This document shows, piece by piece, positions 40,538 through 48,908 of a DNA stretch of 64,000 bases. Position numbers and translations under genes: made by a program. The DNA is taken from positions 1 through 64,000 of the IMG/VR virus record IMGVR_UViG_3300030118_001869; one strand, 5' to 3'. The stretch's first letter is position 1, and each line of letters opens with the position of its first letter. The DNA comes from a virus. Under the pieces are notes generated by a model. The model had not been told where the DNA came from. It worked only from the letters and a program-made list of their open reading frames with translations, and did no database searches.

Positions 40538-43500
40538 ATGGCATGTTTTAATAAAAATACAGCAGAGTACAAAGAACTAAAAGCAGAGTTTGGTCAGGAT
40601 ATAATTGTTGACGCAGCAATTATCAATTACCAAAGAACTACTAATAGTACTATTATACCTAATCTTGTTCAGGTACAGCAAATGGAATCTGATATGAAGG
40701 TAATGTACTCAACTATGAAGAGGGAGTTTGGTCAAGCTTTAGTAAGAAACCTAATTGAAAAAAAGCTAGCCACTAAAAAATACAAAGGATACCATTATGT
40801 AAATGCTACTGACGGCCTAAGCTTTGTTGCTAATCAAAGTATACTGAATAAAAATATTGAAAAGATATATAAATATTTGGATGCTAATAATATTCCTGCG
40901 GATACAGTTAGTATAGAGAGAACTAAGAGATCAGCACGTATAACAGTTAATGATGGTCTCTTTAAGATAAATGATATAGTTCCTGAGAACAGACCTGCGG
41001 ATACTACAAGGACTCTTGCAATAGTAGAACATCTAGGAAGAATGTTTCCACAAGTTCAGATAGATGTTGTATCTGTAGCACAAGCTAGAGAATACTATAA
41101 CTCTTTAGACCCAAGACAAAAGGCTAGAGTAAAGTTTGATGATATAAAATCATATTATGTAAATGGTAGAGCTGTCCTAATTCAAGGTAGAGTAAACTCT
41201 AATACTGCAATAGAAGAAATACTACATCCATTTGTAGATGCAATAAAAGTAGAGAACTCTGAGTTGTTTGATAACCTATTAGAAGAATCCAAAGAAACCT
41301 TTGCAGAACTAAAACAACAGATAGATGATACGTATAGTAACAAAAATGGATTTAATCAATTACATAGAGATCTAGAACTAGTTACACAATCATTAACTAG
41401 ACACTTTGCATTAGAGTATGAGACTACACCTTCTCAATCATTCTTACAAAGAGTAAAGGATTTCCTTGCATGGTTTGCAGGAGTTTTAAACAACTTACAT
41501 AAGTACATTACGGGTGATGCTACGCCTGTATTTAAGGTGAGTCAGATTCAAGCAAGAACAAATCTTTCTGACATAGCAAAGATACTTAACACAACTGATG
41601 TAAGTTTTCAGCTGGAAATGAAAGCAGATGGAAAGGTTAGATATGCTTTATCACCTGAAAAGCAGAAGATAGTAAATCATATTAAAACTCAAGCAAATGA
41701 TACTCAAAAGCAGATAATAGATAGACTTTTTAGTATTGCACAAAAACAATCAGATAGTATTGACTCACTATCAGCAGGGTCAGTAGTAGGTGAAAGCATT
41801 GTAATACTAAATGAGGAAAACCACACTTATTATGATATCACAACAGGTGAAGCATTTACATCCGCCACAAGAGCTATTTATGGTAAGTTAGAAAATGAAG
41901 CAGAGCTACAGGAAAACTTAGCAGTAGGTAATGACTTTGATGCAGTTGTAAATGCTATTTTATCAGATATAACTGCAGACCAGTTATTTGAAGATTTACA
42001 ACAAGTAGAAAACAGTAAGTTTAAGAATGACAAAGCACTAGTAGATAAAGTCTATACTGATATAAGTACATTTTTATTAGGTTTAAGAGCAGATGGTACT
42101 GTTTTCATACCCCAGGTAGTTGTATTTGATAAGAACGCTAAAATAGCAGGAACTGCAGATATTGTAGGAATTACACCAAAAGGCACAATAAAGATTATAG
42201 ATCTTAAGACTAGCAAAACACCGTATGCTAGCACTGCAAGAGAACAGTACAAAAGACAATGGGCTGTACAAAATGATAGTTTTCTAAAACCAAAAGGTGT
42301 AGAAATGTTATCTACTAGAGCTAGACATGGTATGCAAGTAAATATGTATAGAAGAATGTTTGAGAATATGGGCTATGAAGTTGAGACAGGTCCTTTTTCT
42401 GCACAGACATTCCATATTCATGTAGATATCTCAGGCAAAGGTGTAAATCAAAAATTCTTAGGTACATATAGAATGGATGGTATGGTAGTGCATCCTCCAT
42501 CTTTAAATCAAGATTATATTGATATGCTGATACCTGAAGATCCAGATATTATAGCACAAGATAAAATAAAGGAGATAAGAAAACAAGGTAGAATGTATGA
42601 TCCAGTAAATGATCCTGATTTTATAGAAGATGATTTAGAGTATCCAACAAGCCCACAGTTTGACCAAACGAGATATCAAAGTATTAATAGTAGTATAAAA
42701 AATTATCAGAAACATTTACAAGAACGTAAGCAAGCCCTAGAAAATTATAAGAAAAGATTATTTGTAGATAAGACGAATGAACAGGCATTACAGTATACGA
42801 ACAATGCATTAGCCACTATAATGCTTGCGTTGGATACGACTAACCCTGATCAAGTTGCACTACAAAGTAATGTTTTTGTTCAGCTTATACGTGATGCAAT
42901 AAAGGAGATGGACACATTTCTTAACTTTATAAAAGATGAAAAGAACTTTAATGATCCTAACTTTATTACATATTTATTGAATATTAAAAAGTTTACTAAC
43001 TCTTACCTTGCTTTAAGAAGTATTTCTGAGTCAGGTATTCTCAATAAGACAGAGGGACAACTATTAAATACACTTACTACTAAAGTACAAAGCTTGGACG
43101 GCACTGATTATGATCAAGGCTTGATAAGACAAGCAATGTTAGACTGGGCCGAGAACTATGTAAAGAATAACTCTAACAGAGATTTTACTAAAGAACAGCT
43201 AAAAGATCTTGTGAGACAAGCAGAAGATATTAGTTTTCTAGATTTAAATACCAGAGACTTAGCTACTTTGCCTGACACACTACTTGCTCTTATTGCAAAA
43301 GAATTTAGTAGAGCCAGATTAAGAGGACAGGCTAGAGCAGAAGAGGCAAATACAAAGACAAGAGCTTTGGGTAATACATTATATAGACTTAGTGATAGTA
43401 AAAAACCAGAAGAAGTTTTTGAGTTTATGGCTGAAATGGATAATGGTAAGTTTACAGGAAGATTTGTACAAAAACTAGGTGATAAATATTATGGTAAGTT

Positions 43501-46228
43501 AGAAGAGCTAAGATCTAAACTTGTTCATGAAAATGGAGATTGGAAAGAGTATAGAGAAATCAAAAATTTAGAAGAGGATGTAGAAGATATAAAATATAAT
43601 TTAGAGTTGTATGCAGATAGACAAGCACATGCAGCATTTTGGAGAGCAGAAACTAAAGATGAAAACGGTAACCCTGTAGCAGGAGAGTTTCATGAGTATA
43701 CACAAGAGTGGAAAGATATTAGATCTAAGTATATGAGTTTTATTCCACAAGGTGAGAATGGTTATTGGATATTCAAGGCGGGTATAAAACCTGAGCAACA
43801 AGAAGAATTTTACTTAAAACACTATGATGTAGTAGAGGATGGGCAAATTATGGAAAAGAAAAATGGTGTGCCTACAGGTAGAATGATACCTGCTAAACTA
43901 CAGTTTCCAAAAAGAAAATACAGACAAGCTAGAGCTGACAGAACAGATTTACAAAGTGATAAGTATAATAAACTTATGTCTGACAATACTGCTTTAGGTG
44001 TAGCAAGAAGAGATTTTTATAATCACTTTATGCAAGAGTATAACAGACAACTAAAGAAGTTACCTATGTCTGTCAGAGATCAAATGTTAGGATATGCTCC
44101 TATTGTACAGGGTCAAATATTATCAGAAGCACGTAAAAAAGGTATTCTACCAGCGTTCCTTAGAACCATGGGTAGACAAATAAAAGATACATTTACATCT
44201 AGCATGTCATTTAGAAGGGTAGCAACAGATGAAAATGGTAATTTAATTGATTCAATACCTATAATGTTTGTGGGTAGACCTAGAACAGATAAACAATTAC
44301 AAGTCATAGATGATAAGATAGCAGAAGTAGAACAAGCTAGAAAGGATGGAACTCTTTCAGGAGAAAAATATCAAGCAGAGATTTCACGGCTAACTAGTCA
44401 AAGAAAAGCTGTCCTTGGAAAACCTAGAGCAGATGAAGTAAGTATGGACTTTGCTGATTCCTTGATCAAATTTACTGGTATGTCATCTATGTATGAAGCT
44501 ATGGATGACATAGAAGATACACTTCTTGGTATTAAAGAAATAGTAGATAAGAGAACTTATAGAGAAAATGAGTCAAAAGGTGTTATTAGATATGTAAAAG
44601 GAACAAGAGATTTCTTTGCTGGTAAACGAGGTAACAAATCCAAAGAACAAGAAAATACAAAGAAAAGACTAGCCGCATGGTTTTCAATGGTATTTTATAA
44701 TAGTGATGAAATGTCAAGAACAAGGTTAGATAAACTTACAAATGCTGCCATATCATATTCTTCTTTATCATACGTTGCATTTAACGCAATAGGTAACTTA
44801 AACAACTTAGCTATTGCATCTGCTAACAACTCTATAGAAGCTCTAGGTCAAAGATTCTTTTCAAGAAAGAATTATGCTAGAGCAAACGCTGAGTTTTATG
44901 GATTGAATGTAGCACAAGGTTTAATTAAGAGATTAGGTATGTCATCAATAAAAGGTGGTGGAGATAGATATGATCCTAAAAAACCTATGAACAAATGGGA
45001 GGCAATGGCATTAGATAATCAAATGATGGATGCTTATGCAGATATACGTGAATCTATTCAAGGTCAAGGAGCACTAAATGATGATTTCTTTACATACTCT
45101 GGCTTTATGGACAGACTTAAAACTTTTGGTTATTCTTTACAGGATGCTGCTGAGTACAAGGTACAAACAACTGTAGGTACTGCACTACTTATGGATTTAA
45201 CAATGATGAACAGTACAACAGGTGAAAGAATGAGTTACTATGATGCGCATGATTTTGACTCTAAAACTCAAACAGTAAAATTAAAAGAAGGTTTTGATAC
45301 TGTTGTTGAGAAAAGCTTAACAGGTGAAGAAACTCTAGTTCCCTTCACTGAGAATTATAAGTTTGATTTAAGAATGAAGATCCGTGAAGTTAATAAACAG
45401 ATTCATGGTAACTATGCAAGAGAAGATAGAACAGTATTACAAAGACATAATATTGGCCAGTTAATATTTCAGTTTAAAAAATGGTTGGCCCCTGCTATTA
45501 GAGCTAGATGGCAAAGAGAATACTATGATGAAAATCTAGGATGGATGGAAGGTAGATACAGGTCTGCCTTAAGATTCTTTGCATACTTTATGAAACAGGT
45601 TGGGCAAGCTAACTTTAGAGCTGCTAACTTTAGAGATTATATGAAGTCACAATATGGTAAAGAAGGTACAGGAGCTCAAGAACAAGAAAGATTACAGAAT
45701 CAAGTAAAGGGTATTCAAAGAACAGTTGCTGACATATCTATGATAGCAGCTGCTCTTTTAACTCATTCATTACTCATGGCTCTATTTGAAGATGATGATG
45801 ATGATATGGATCCAACTCTTAGAAGATTAAGGAACCTTGCTATTTATCAAGCTGATAGAACATACAAAGAACTTGTAATGTTTATACCTGTAACAGGTAC
45901 AGCAATAAATCAAGCAGGTGATTTTATTAGTGATCCTATAGCATCTACTAGAAACTTAGGTGCAATAGGTGAAGCACTTAGTTCATCTATGTATTTTGGT
46001 TACAGAAAACTTAAAATGGCATCACCTGTTGGTGGACTAGATGGTGAGTGGGGTATATCAAGAAGAGAGCATAGAGCTTTACTTGAAGACTCTGACTTAT
46101 ACTATCAGTATAAACCTAGAAAGGGAGATCTCAAAGCATGGAAGGAAATTAGAGATGCCGTACCTGCATTATATACTATACAAAAGTGGGAAGGGTTCCT
46201 CAAACGTCAAGACTTCTATATTGATTAA
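40538..46228 (+). CDS. Giant polyvalent cargo protein with PD-(D/E)XK nuclease domain, 1896 aa
   Basis: Residues ~535-560 read AGTADIVGITPKG then IKIIDLKTSKTPY, i.e. D541 ... D555-x-K557, the core of RecB/Cas4-like PD-(D/E)XK nucleases. Earlier, EEILHPFVDAI at 226-236 looks like a degenerate peptidase helix (EExLH instead of HExxH). The central third is helical and Lys/Glu-rich; the C-terminal ~500 residues include hydrophobic stretches (LSYVAFNAIGNLNNLAIASA, then MIAAALLTHSLLMALFEDD) as in large polyvalent proteins that pass through membranes. It begins 2 bases after the RNA-polymerase gene and is probably co-packaged. A nuclease ejected early could degrade host DNA or process phage ends (inference). 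Confidence 0.7.
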   Translation: MACFNKNTAEYKELKAEFGQDIIVDAAIINYQRTTNSTIIPNLVQVQQMESDMKVMYSTMKREFGQALVRNLIEKKLATKKYKGYHYVNATDGLSFVANQSILNKNIEKIYKYLDANNIPADTVSIERTKRSARITVNDGLFKINDIVPENRPADTTRTLAIVEHLGRMFPQVQIDVVSVAQAREYYNSLDPRQKARVKFDDIKSYYVNGRAVLIQGRVNSNTAIEEILHPFVDAIKVENSELFDNLLEESKETFAELKQQIDDTYSNKNGFNQLHRDLELVTQSLTRHFALEYETTPSQSFLQRVKDFLAWFAGVLNNLHKYITGDATPVFKVSQIQARTNLSDIAKILNTTDVSFQLEMKADGKVRYALSPEKQKIVNHIKTQANDTQKQIIDRLFSIAQKQSDSIDSLSAGSVVGESIVILNEENHTYYDITTGEAFTSATRAIYGKLENEAELQENLAVGNDFDAVVNAILSDITADQLFEDLQQVENSKFKNDKALVDKVYTDISTFLLGLRADGTVFIPQVVVFDKNAKIAGTADIVGITPKGTIKIIDLKTSKTPYASTAREQYKRQWAVQNDSFLKPKGVEMLSTRARHGMQVNMYRRMFENMGYEVETGPFSAQTFHIHVDISGKGVNQKFLGTYRMDGMVVHPPSLNQDYIDMLIPEDPDIIAQDKIKEIRKQGRMYDPVNDPDFIEDDLEYPTSPQFDQTRYQSINSSIKNYQKHLQERKQALENYKKRLFVDKTNEQALQYTNNALATIMLALDTTNPDQVALQSNVFVQLIRDAIKEMDTFLNFIKDEKNFNDPNFITYLLNIKKFTNSYLALRSISESGILNKTEGQLLNTLTTKVQSLDGTDYDQGLIRQAMLDWAENYVKNNSNRDFTKEQLKDLVRQAEDISFLDLNTRDLATLPDTLLALIAKEFSRARLRGQARAEEANTKTRALGNTLYRLSDSKKPEEVFEFMAEMDNGKFTGRFVQKLGDKYYGKLEELRSKLVHENGDWKEYREIKNLEEDVEDIKYNLELYADRQAHAAFWRAETKDENGNPVAGEFHEYTQEWKDIRSKYMSFIPQGENGYWIFKAGIKPEQQEEFYLKHYDVVEDGQIMEKKNGVPTGRMIPAKLQFPKRKYRQARADRTDLQSDKYNKLMSDNTALGVARRDFYNHFMQEYNRQLKKLPMSVRDQMLGYAPIVQGQILSEARKKGILPAFLRTMGRQIKDTFTSSMSFRRVATDENGNLIDSIPIMFVGRPRTDKQLQVIDDKIAEVEQARKDGTLSGEKYQAEISRLTSQRKAVLGKPRADEVSMDFADSLIKFTGMSSMYEAMDDIEDTLLGIKEIVDKRTYRENESKGVIRYVKGTRDFFAGKRGNKSKEQENTKKRLAAWFSMVFYNSDEMSRTRLDKLTNAAISYSSLSYVAFNAIGNLNNLAIASANNSIEALGQRFFSRKNYARANAEFYGLNVAQGLIKRLGMSSIKGGGDRYDPKKPMNKWEAMALDNQMMDAYADIRESIQGQGALNDDFFTYSGFMDRLKTFGYSLQDAAEYKVQTTVGTALLMDLTMMNSTTGERMSYYDAHDFDSKTQTVKLKEGFDTVVEKSLTGEETLVPFTENYKFDLRMKIREVNKQIHGNYAREDRTVLQRHNIGQLIFQFKKWLAPAIRARWQREYYDENLGWMEGRYRSALRFFAYFMKQVGQANFRAANFRDYMKSQYGKEGTGAQEQERLQNQVKGIQRTVADISMIAAALLTHSLLMALFEDDDDDMDPTLRRLRNLAIYQADRTYKELVMFIPVTGTAINQAGDFISDPIASTRNLGAIGEALSSSMYFGYRKLKMASPVGGLDGEWGISRREHRALLEDSDLYYQYKPRKGDLKAWKEIRDAVPALYTIQKWEGFLKRQDFYID

Positions 46229-46390
46229 ATGAAAGCTATTTTAGAACTGATATTAATTGCAGTGTTATTCCTTATAGGAACTGTAATTATAAGTATACTC
46301 AGTTTACTATATAGTCTAAAGAATACAGTTAAAAGATTGATTAGTTTATTAAGTAACCGTAAGGGGTTGACTCTACATCTGTACCTATAA
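46229..46390 (+). CDS. Small single-pass membrane protein, 53 aa
   Basis: The ATG directly follows the stop of the giant cargo gene (TAAATG), so it is translationally coupled. The product starts MKAILELILIAVLFLIGTVI and continues ISILSLLYSLKNTVKRLISL: one long hydrophobic helix and then a Lys/Arg-rich tail, positive side inside. It resembles phage small holin-like or anti-host membrane peptides by layout only. Its 3' end overlaps the end of the convergent lipoprotein gene by 50 bases, which leaves no room for a terminator between the two units. No named family. Confidence 0.6.
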   Translation: MKAILELILIAVLFLIGTVIISILSLLYSLKNTVKRLISLLSNRKGLTLHLYL

Positions 46391-46886
46391 GCATATTTTC
46401 TATTTTGAATTCTGCTACTTGTACTGCATCTATATATGGGTTATAGAACTCACCACTACCTTCTAGACTTATTCTATCTCCTACAACTGACTGTACATCA
46501 ACATATGCCCAGTTAACATAGTCATTTTCTCCTATGATTTCTAGACCTGCTAGTTTATCATCAGTTCCTAGATGATCATAGATTCCAGTATCTAGTAAGT
46601 CATCATCCATGTCTCCTTCTAAGTCATAGGTAAATAAAGCAAAGTGTTGTCTATCTAATCTGGGTTGTCCATCATCTACTTGTAGATAAAGTACAAAGAT
46701 TTTTCTTCTGAAGCCGTCTACATCTTTGACTGCTCCATATGTATTGATAACAGAGTATCTTTCATATGGGTCAAATGCAACGCCATCTAATGATATTTCA
46801 AAAACAACTTCTGGTTCAGATATGACTTCTTCCTTTTCACATCCTAGTAATAGAAGTAAAGTAAGTAATAATAATAATTTTTTCAT
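46341..46886 (-). CDS. Surface-targeted lipoprotein, 181 aa
   Basis: The start is placed at 46886, eleven bases after the upstream stop, because it yields a textbook lipoprotein signal: MKKLLLLLTLLLLLGC with the lipid-modified Cys at position 16; a longer reading to 46928 would bury it. After the Cys come E-K-E-E, matching the X-K-(D/E)2 lipoprotein export signal known to place Bacteroidota lipoproteins on the cell surface. The mature part is beta-rich and acidic (VFEISLDGVAFDPYERYSVI ... FALFTYDLEGDMDDDLL), with no named domain. It is the last gene of a four-gene envelope set on this strand. A structural homology search would be needed to say what it binds. Confidence 0.7.
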   Translation of the reverse strand: MKKLLLLLTLLLLLGCEKEEVISEPEVVFEISLDGVAFDPYERYSVINTYGAVKDVDGFRRKIFVLYLQVDDGQPRLDRQHFALFTYDLEGDMDDDLLDTGIYDHLGTDDKLAGLEIIGENDYVNWAYVDVQSVVGDRISLEGSGEFYNPYIDAVQVAEFKIENMLIGTDVESTPYGYLIN

Positions 46887-46896
46887 GATTGTAAAT

Positions 46897-47295
46897 TTAA
46901 AACTGTGATGCTTGATTTGCTTGTTCAATTGCTTCCTCTATTTCTTGCAATGTAACTGGACATTCTAAGTCCAATCCTGCTTTCCACACTTCTTCTTTGA
47001 AACCTTCTTTAAATAAGATTATTGTTGGTGCCATACGCACTTTGTACTTCTTTTTTGCTTGGGGTGCTTTACCTATATCAACACGCACATAAGGGATATC
47101 TATTTTACTCCAGTCAGCAAATGCATTGGCCTCATTGAACTTAGCCCAAAACTCTACTATTACTAAAGGCTCATCCTCACCATAGGCACTCTTACCACTG
47201 ATAACATCTTCTATATTTGAGTCATCTGCCCATTGCTGTGAAAAACTTAATAAGGGCAGAAGTAATAGTATTACTATTATGAATTTTTTTAACAT
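46897..47295 (-). CDS. Exported thioredoxin-fold protein lacking the CxxC site, 132 aa
   Basis: A signal peptide (MLKKFIIVILLLLPLLSFSQ) precedes a thioredoxin-like fold: PLVIVEFWAKFNEANAF where thioredoxins have FWAxWCGPC, then RVDIGKAPQAKKKYKVRMAP with the cis-proline P90, then TIILFKEG. The two catalytic cysteines are replaced (KFNEAN), so it cannot do thiol-disulphide exchange by the usual route; the mature protein has one Cys only (ECPVT). Likely a periplasmic binding or scaffolding protein (inference). It lies 2 bases after the coiled-coil membrane gene. Confidence 0.7.
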   Translation of the reverse strand: MLKKFIIVILLLLPLLSFSQQWADDSNIEDVISGKSAYGEDEPLVIVEFWAKFNEANAFADWSKIDIPYVRVDIGKAPQAKKKYKVRMAPTIILFKEGFKEEVWKAGLDLECPVTLQEIEEAIEQANQASQF

Positions 47296-47297
47296 TA

Positions 47298-47582
47298 CTA
47301 TCTTCTTTGTTGTAATTCATACAATCTTTCATCAATTTTATCAAGTTGCTCTTTCATTGATTCTACATCTTCTTGTGTATCTAAAATTGTTTGACGAATT
47401 AATTCATCTTTAAGATCATACTCTATTCTGTCTATAACAGGAGCAGGTAATTCTTTTGCCTCAGCAATGTCTGCTTGGAGTGCAAACCACATACCTACTA
47501 ATGCTGCTATACCTGTACCAATCATTCCTAATGTTTTTAAATCTAAAGTTACTTTAGTATCTTCACCTATTTGCTTTGCCAT
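47298..47582 (-). CDS. Membrane-anchored coiled-coil protein, 94 aa
   Basis: A short basic/polar start, one transmembrane helix at residues ~15-37 (LKTLGMIGTGIAALVGMWFA), then a charged helix to the end (RQTILDTQEDVESMKEQLDK, IDERLYELQQRR) that should form a coiled coil. The layout is that of an inner-membrane spanin-like or tethering protein, but such small proteins are also common in marine phages as holin-adjacent unknowns. It sits between the outer-membrane barrel gene and the thioredoxin-like gene, so it may connect inner and outer membrane parts of the same complex (inference). Confidence 0.6.
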   Translation of the reverse strand: MAKQIGEDTKVTLDLKTLGMIGTGIAALVGMWFALQADIAEAKELPAPVIDRIEYDLKDELIRQTILDTQEDVESMKEQLDKIDERLYELQQRR

Positions 47583-47591
47583 TTTATTTTA

Positions 47592-48830
47592 TTATTTAAA
47601 TGAAAAGTTCAGACCTACACTGCTCTGAAATAATTCACTGTCCCAAAATTTTGCGTACTCTCCTTCAATAAATATTCCCAATGTTTTGCTCAGCCTCCAG
47701 CCAAAGTTAACTCCTGCTGAATAATCATCCCATTGCTCTGGCTCAGCATCTTGTCTTAATCCTCCTTTACCCCAGTTATTTCTATTTAGATAACTAAAGT
47801 TTTCATCTCCTGCAATGTACTTGTGATAAGGAAGAATCCAGTTAGCATATGCATGTAACCAGAAGTTAGGCTTATAGTGATAAAAATCAAATCCTACAAT
47901 TGGTGCTACTTCTCCAAATGGGTCTATTAGATCCCACTGCTCATTATTAAATCTGTTAATTAAATCTCTGAATACTGTATTACGGAAGTCTAAGTCTGAG
48001 TATGCTACAATTCTATCTTCTGAATCTCTCCATATCCAGTCAAATGTTGTATCACCTGTTTGCTCATCAGTGTAAGTTGTAGCATGGTCCGTATATCCAT
48101 ACTCATAACCTAAGCTATACCATGGATTAGCAGGATACTCTATAACTTCTCCTGTCTGAGGATTTGTCCATGTCTCAGTTTCATTTAACCATATTTCAAT
48201 TGGATTGTATCCATAAGCACGTTCATGCGTACGGTAGATTGCACCGGCTGATATACTAAACTTTTTACCAATTGGTAGTCTAGCTCTGACCTCAGCTGAC
48301 TGATAGTCTAAGTTAATCTTTCCTACAGCTCTTGACTCAGCTTTTATAATGTGATATTTTCCTGTCCACTTAACAAAGAATCTGTGATTATCAAATACTT
48401 CTCCCCTGTTTCTTTCTTTACCTACATCAAACTGATATTCTAATCCTGTTAATGCTGAGCTAGGTGCAGTAAATGCTAACTGCTGCTCTGTACCATCATA
48501 CCAGTTTCTTGGCTTTCTTTCATAATTAAAACGTGCAAGCTTTCTAATACCAAAGCTCCATCTGTAGTCAAATTCAAAGTATTCAGTTACGTCTATTACA
48601 CGTGGAATACCGTAGAGATCACCATCTGCAGGTCTCTCTACAAAGAAGTCTTGTCTGCTTGATTCATAAGAACTACGTGCATCACCGGCTGCATACACAG
48701 TACCGTACTGTAGAAAGTCTTTGTATAAGGCTTTGAAGAATTTACCTTTTTCCTTTTCTTCTTGACCATGAGAAAGGTTTGGTAAGCACAATAAGAGCAT
48801 AAAAACCAACAGACCTAAATATTTTTTCAT
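47592..48830 (-). CDS. Outer-membrane beta-barrel-like protein, 412 aa
   Basis: Signal peptide MKKYLGLLVFMLLLCLPNLSHG, then alternating hydrophobic/aromatic strands with polar turns (FEFDYRWSFGIRKLARFNYE; HRFFVKWTGKYHIIKAESRA; KKFSISAGAIYRTHERAYGY), finishing in ECTYAK-free barrel strands LGIFIEGEYAKFWD and SSVGLNFSFK, i.e. aromatic residues near the C-terminus as expected for outer-membrane barrels. I do not recognise a named family. A phage-encoded outer-membrane barrel is unusual; possible roles are receptor masking, superinfection exclusion or nutrient uptake (inference). It is first in the envelope set, with a TTTGTATATTA promoter-like element about 50 bases upstream. Confidence 0.7.
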   Translation of the reverse strand: MKKYLGLLVFMLLLCLPNLSHGQEEKEKGKFFKALYKDFLQYGTVYAAGDARSSYESSRQDFFVERPADGDLYGIPRVIDVTEYFEFDYRWSFGIRKLARFNYERKPRNWYDGTEQQLAFTAPSSALTGLEYQFDVGKERNRGEVFDNHRFFVKWTGKYHIIKAESRAVGKINLDYQSAEVRARLPIGKKFSISAGAIYRTHERAYGYNPIEIWLNETETWTNPQTGEVIEYPANPWYSLGYEYGYTDHATTYTDEQTGDTTFDWIWRDSEDRIVAYSDLDFRNTVFRDLINRFNNEQWDLIDPFGEVAPIVGFDFYHYKPNFWLHAYANWILPYHKYIAGDENFSYLNRNNWGKGGLRQDAEPEQWDDYSAGVNFGWRLSKTLGIFIEGEYAKFWDSELFQSSVGLNFSFK

Positions 48831-48875
48831 ATTTAAAGTTTAATATTAATCTATGTTTGTGTTGGTTATATAATA

Positions 48876-48905
48876 TAATATACAAATAAGAGTTTAAATA
48901 AACAA
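48876..48905 (-). promoter_or_regulatory. Putative promoter for the envelope gene set
   Basis: On the minus strand TTG at 48905 is followed 19 bases later by TTTGTATATTA (48886-48876), 46-56 bases before the barrel start at 48830. Spacing and sequence match the plus-strand copies at 4972-5000 and 51886-51915. Its occurrence in the right orientation on this strand supports a real promoter. Confidence 0.6.
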
Positions 48906-48908
48906 TAT

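Noticed and set aside
46041-46232. 63-residue plus-strand frame overlapping the end of the giant cargo gene
   Set aside because: Out of frame with the cargo gene and low-complexity; the 53-residue peptide right after the stop is a better candidate.
46341-46928. Longer lipoprotein start at 46928
   Set aside because: It would place a polar stretch before the signal peptide; the start at 46886 gives a standard lipobox.
46897-47295. Thioredoxin as reductant for the phage RNR
   Set aside because: The CxxC motif is absent and the protein is exported.
47298-47582. Firm call of an i-spanin/o-spanin pair with a lipoprotein
   Set aside because: The layout allows it, but the lipoproteins are not embedded or adjacent in the usual way and no endolysin is next to them.
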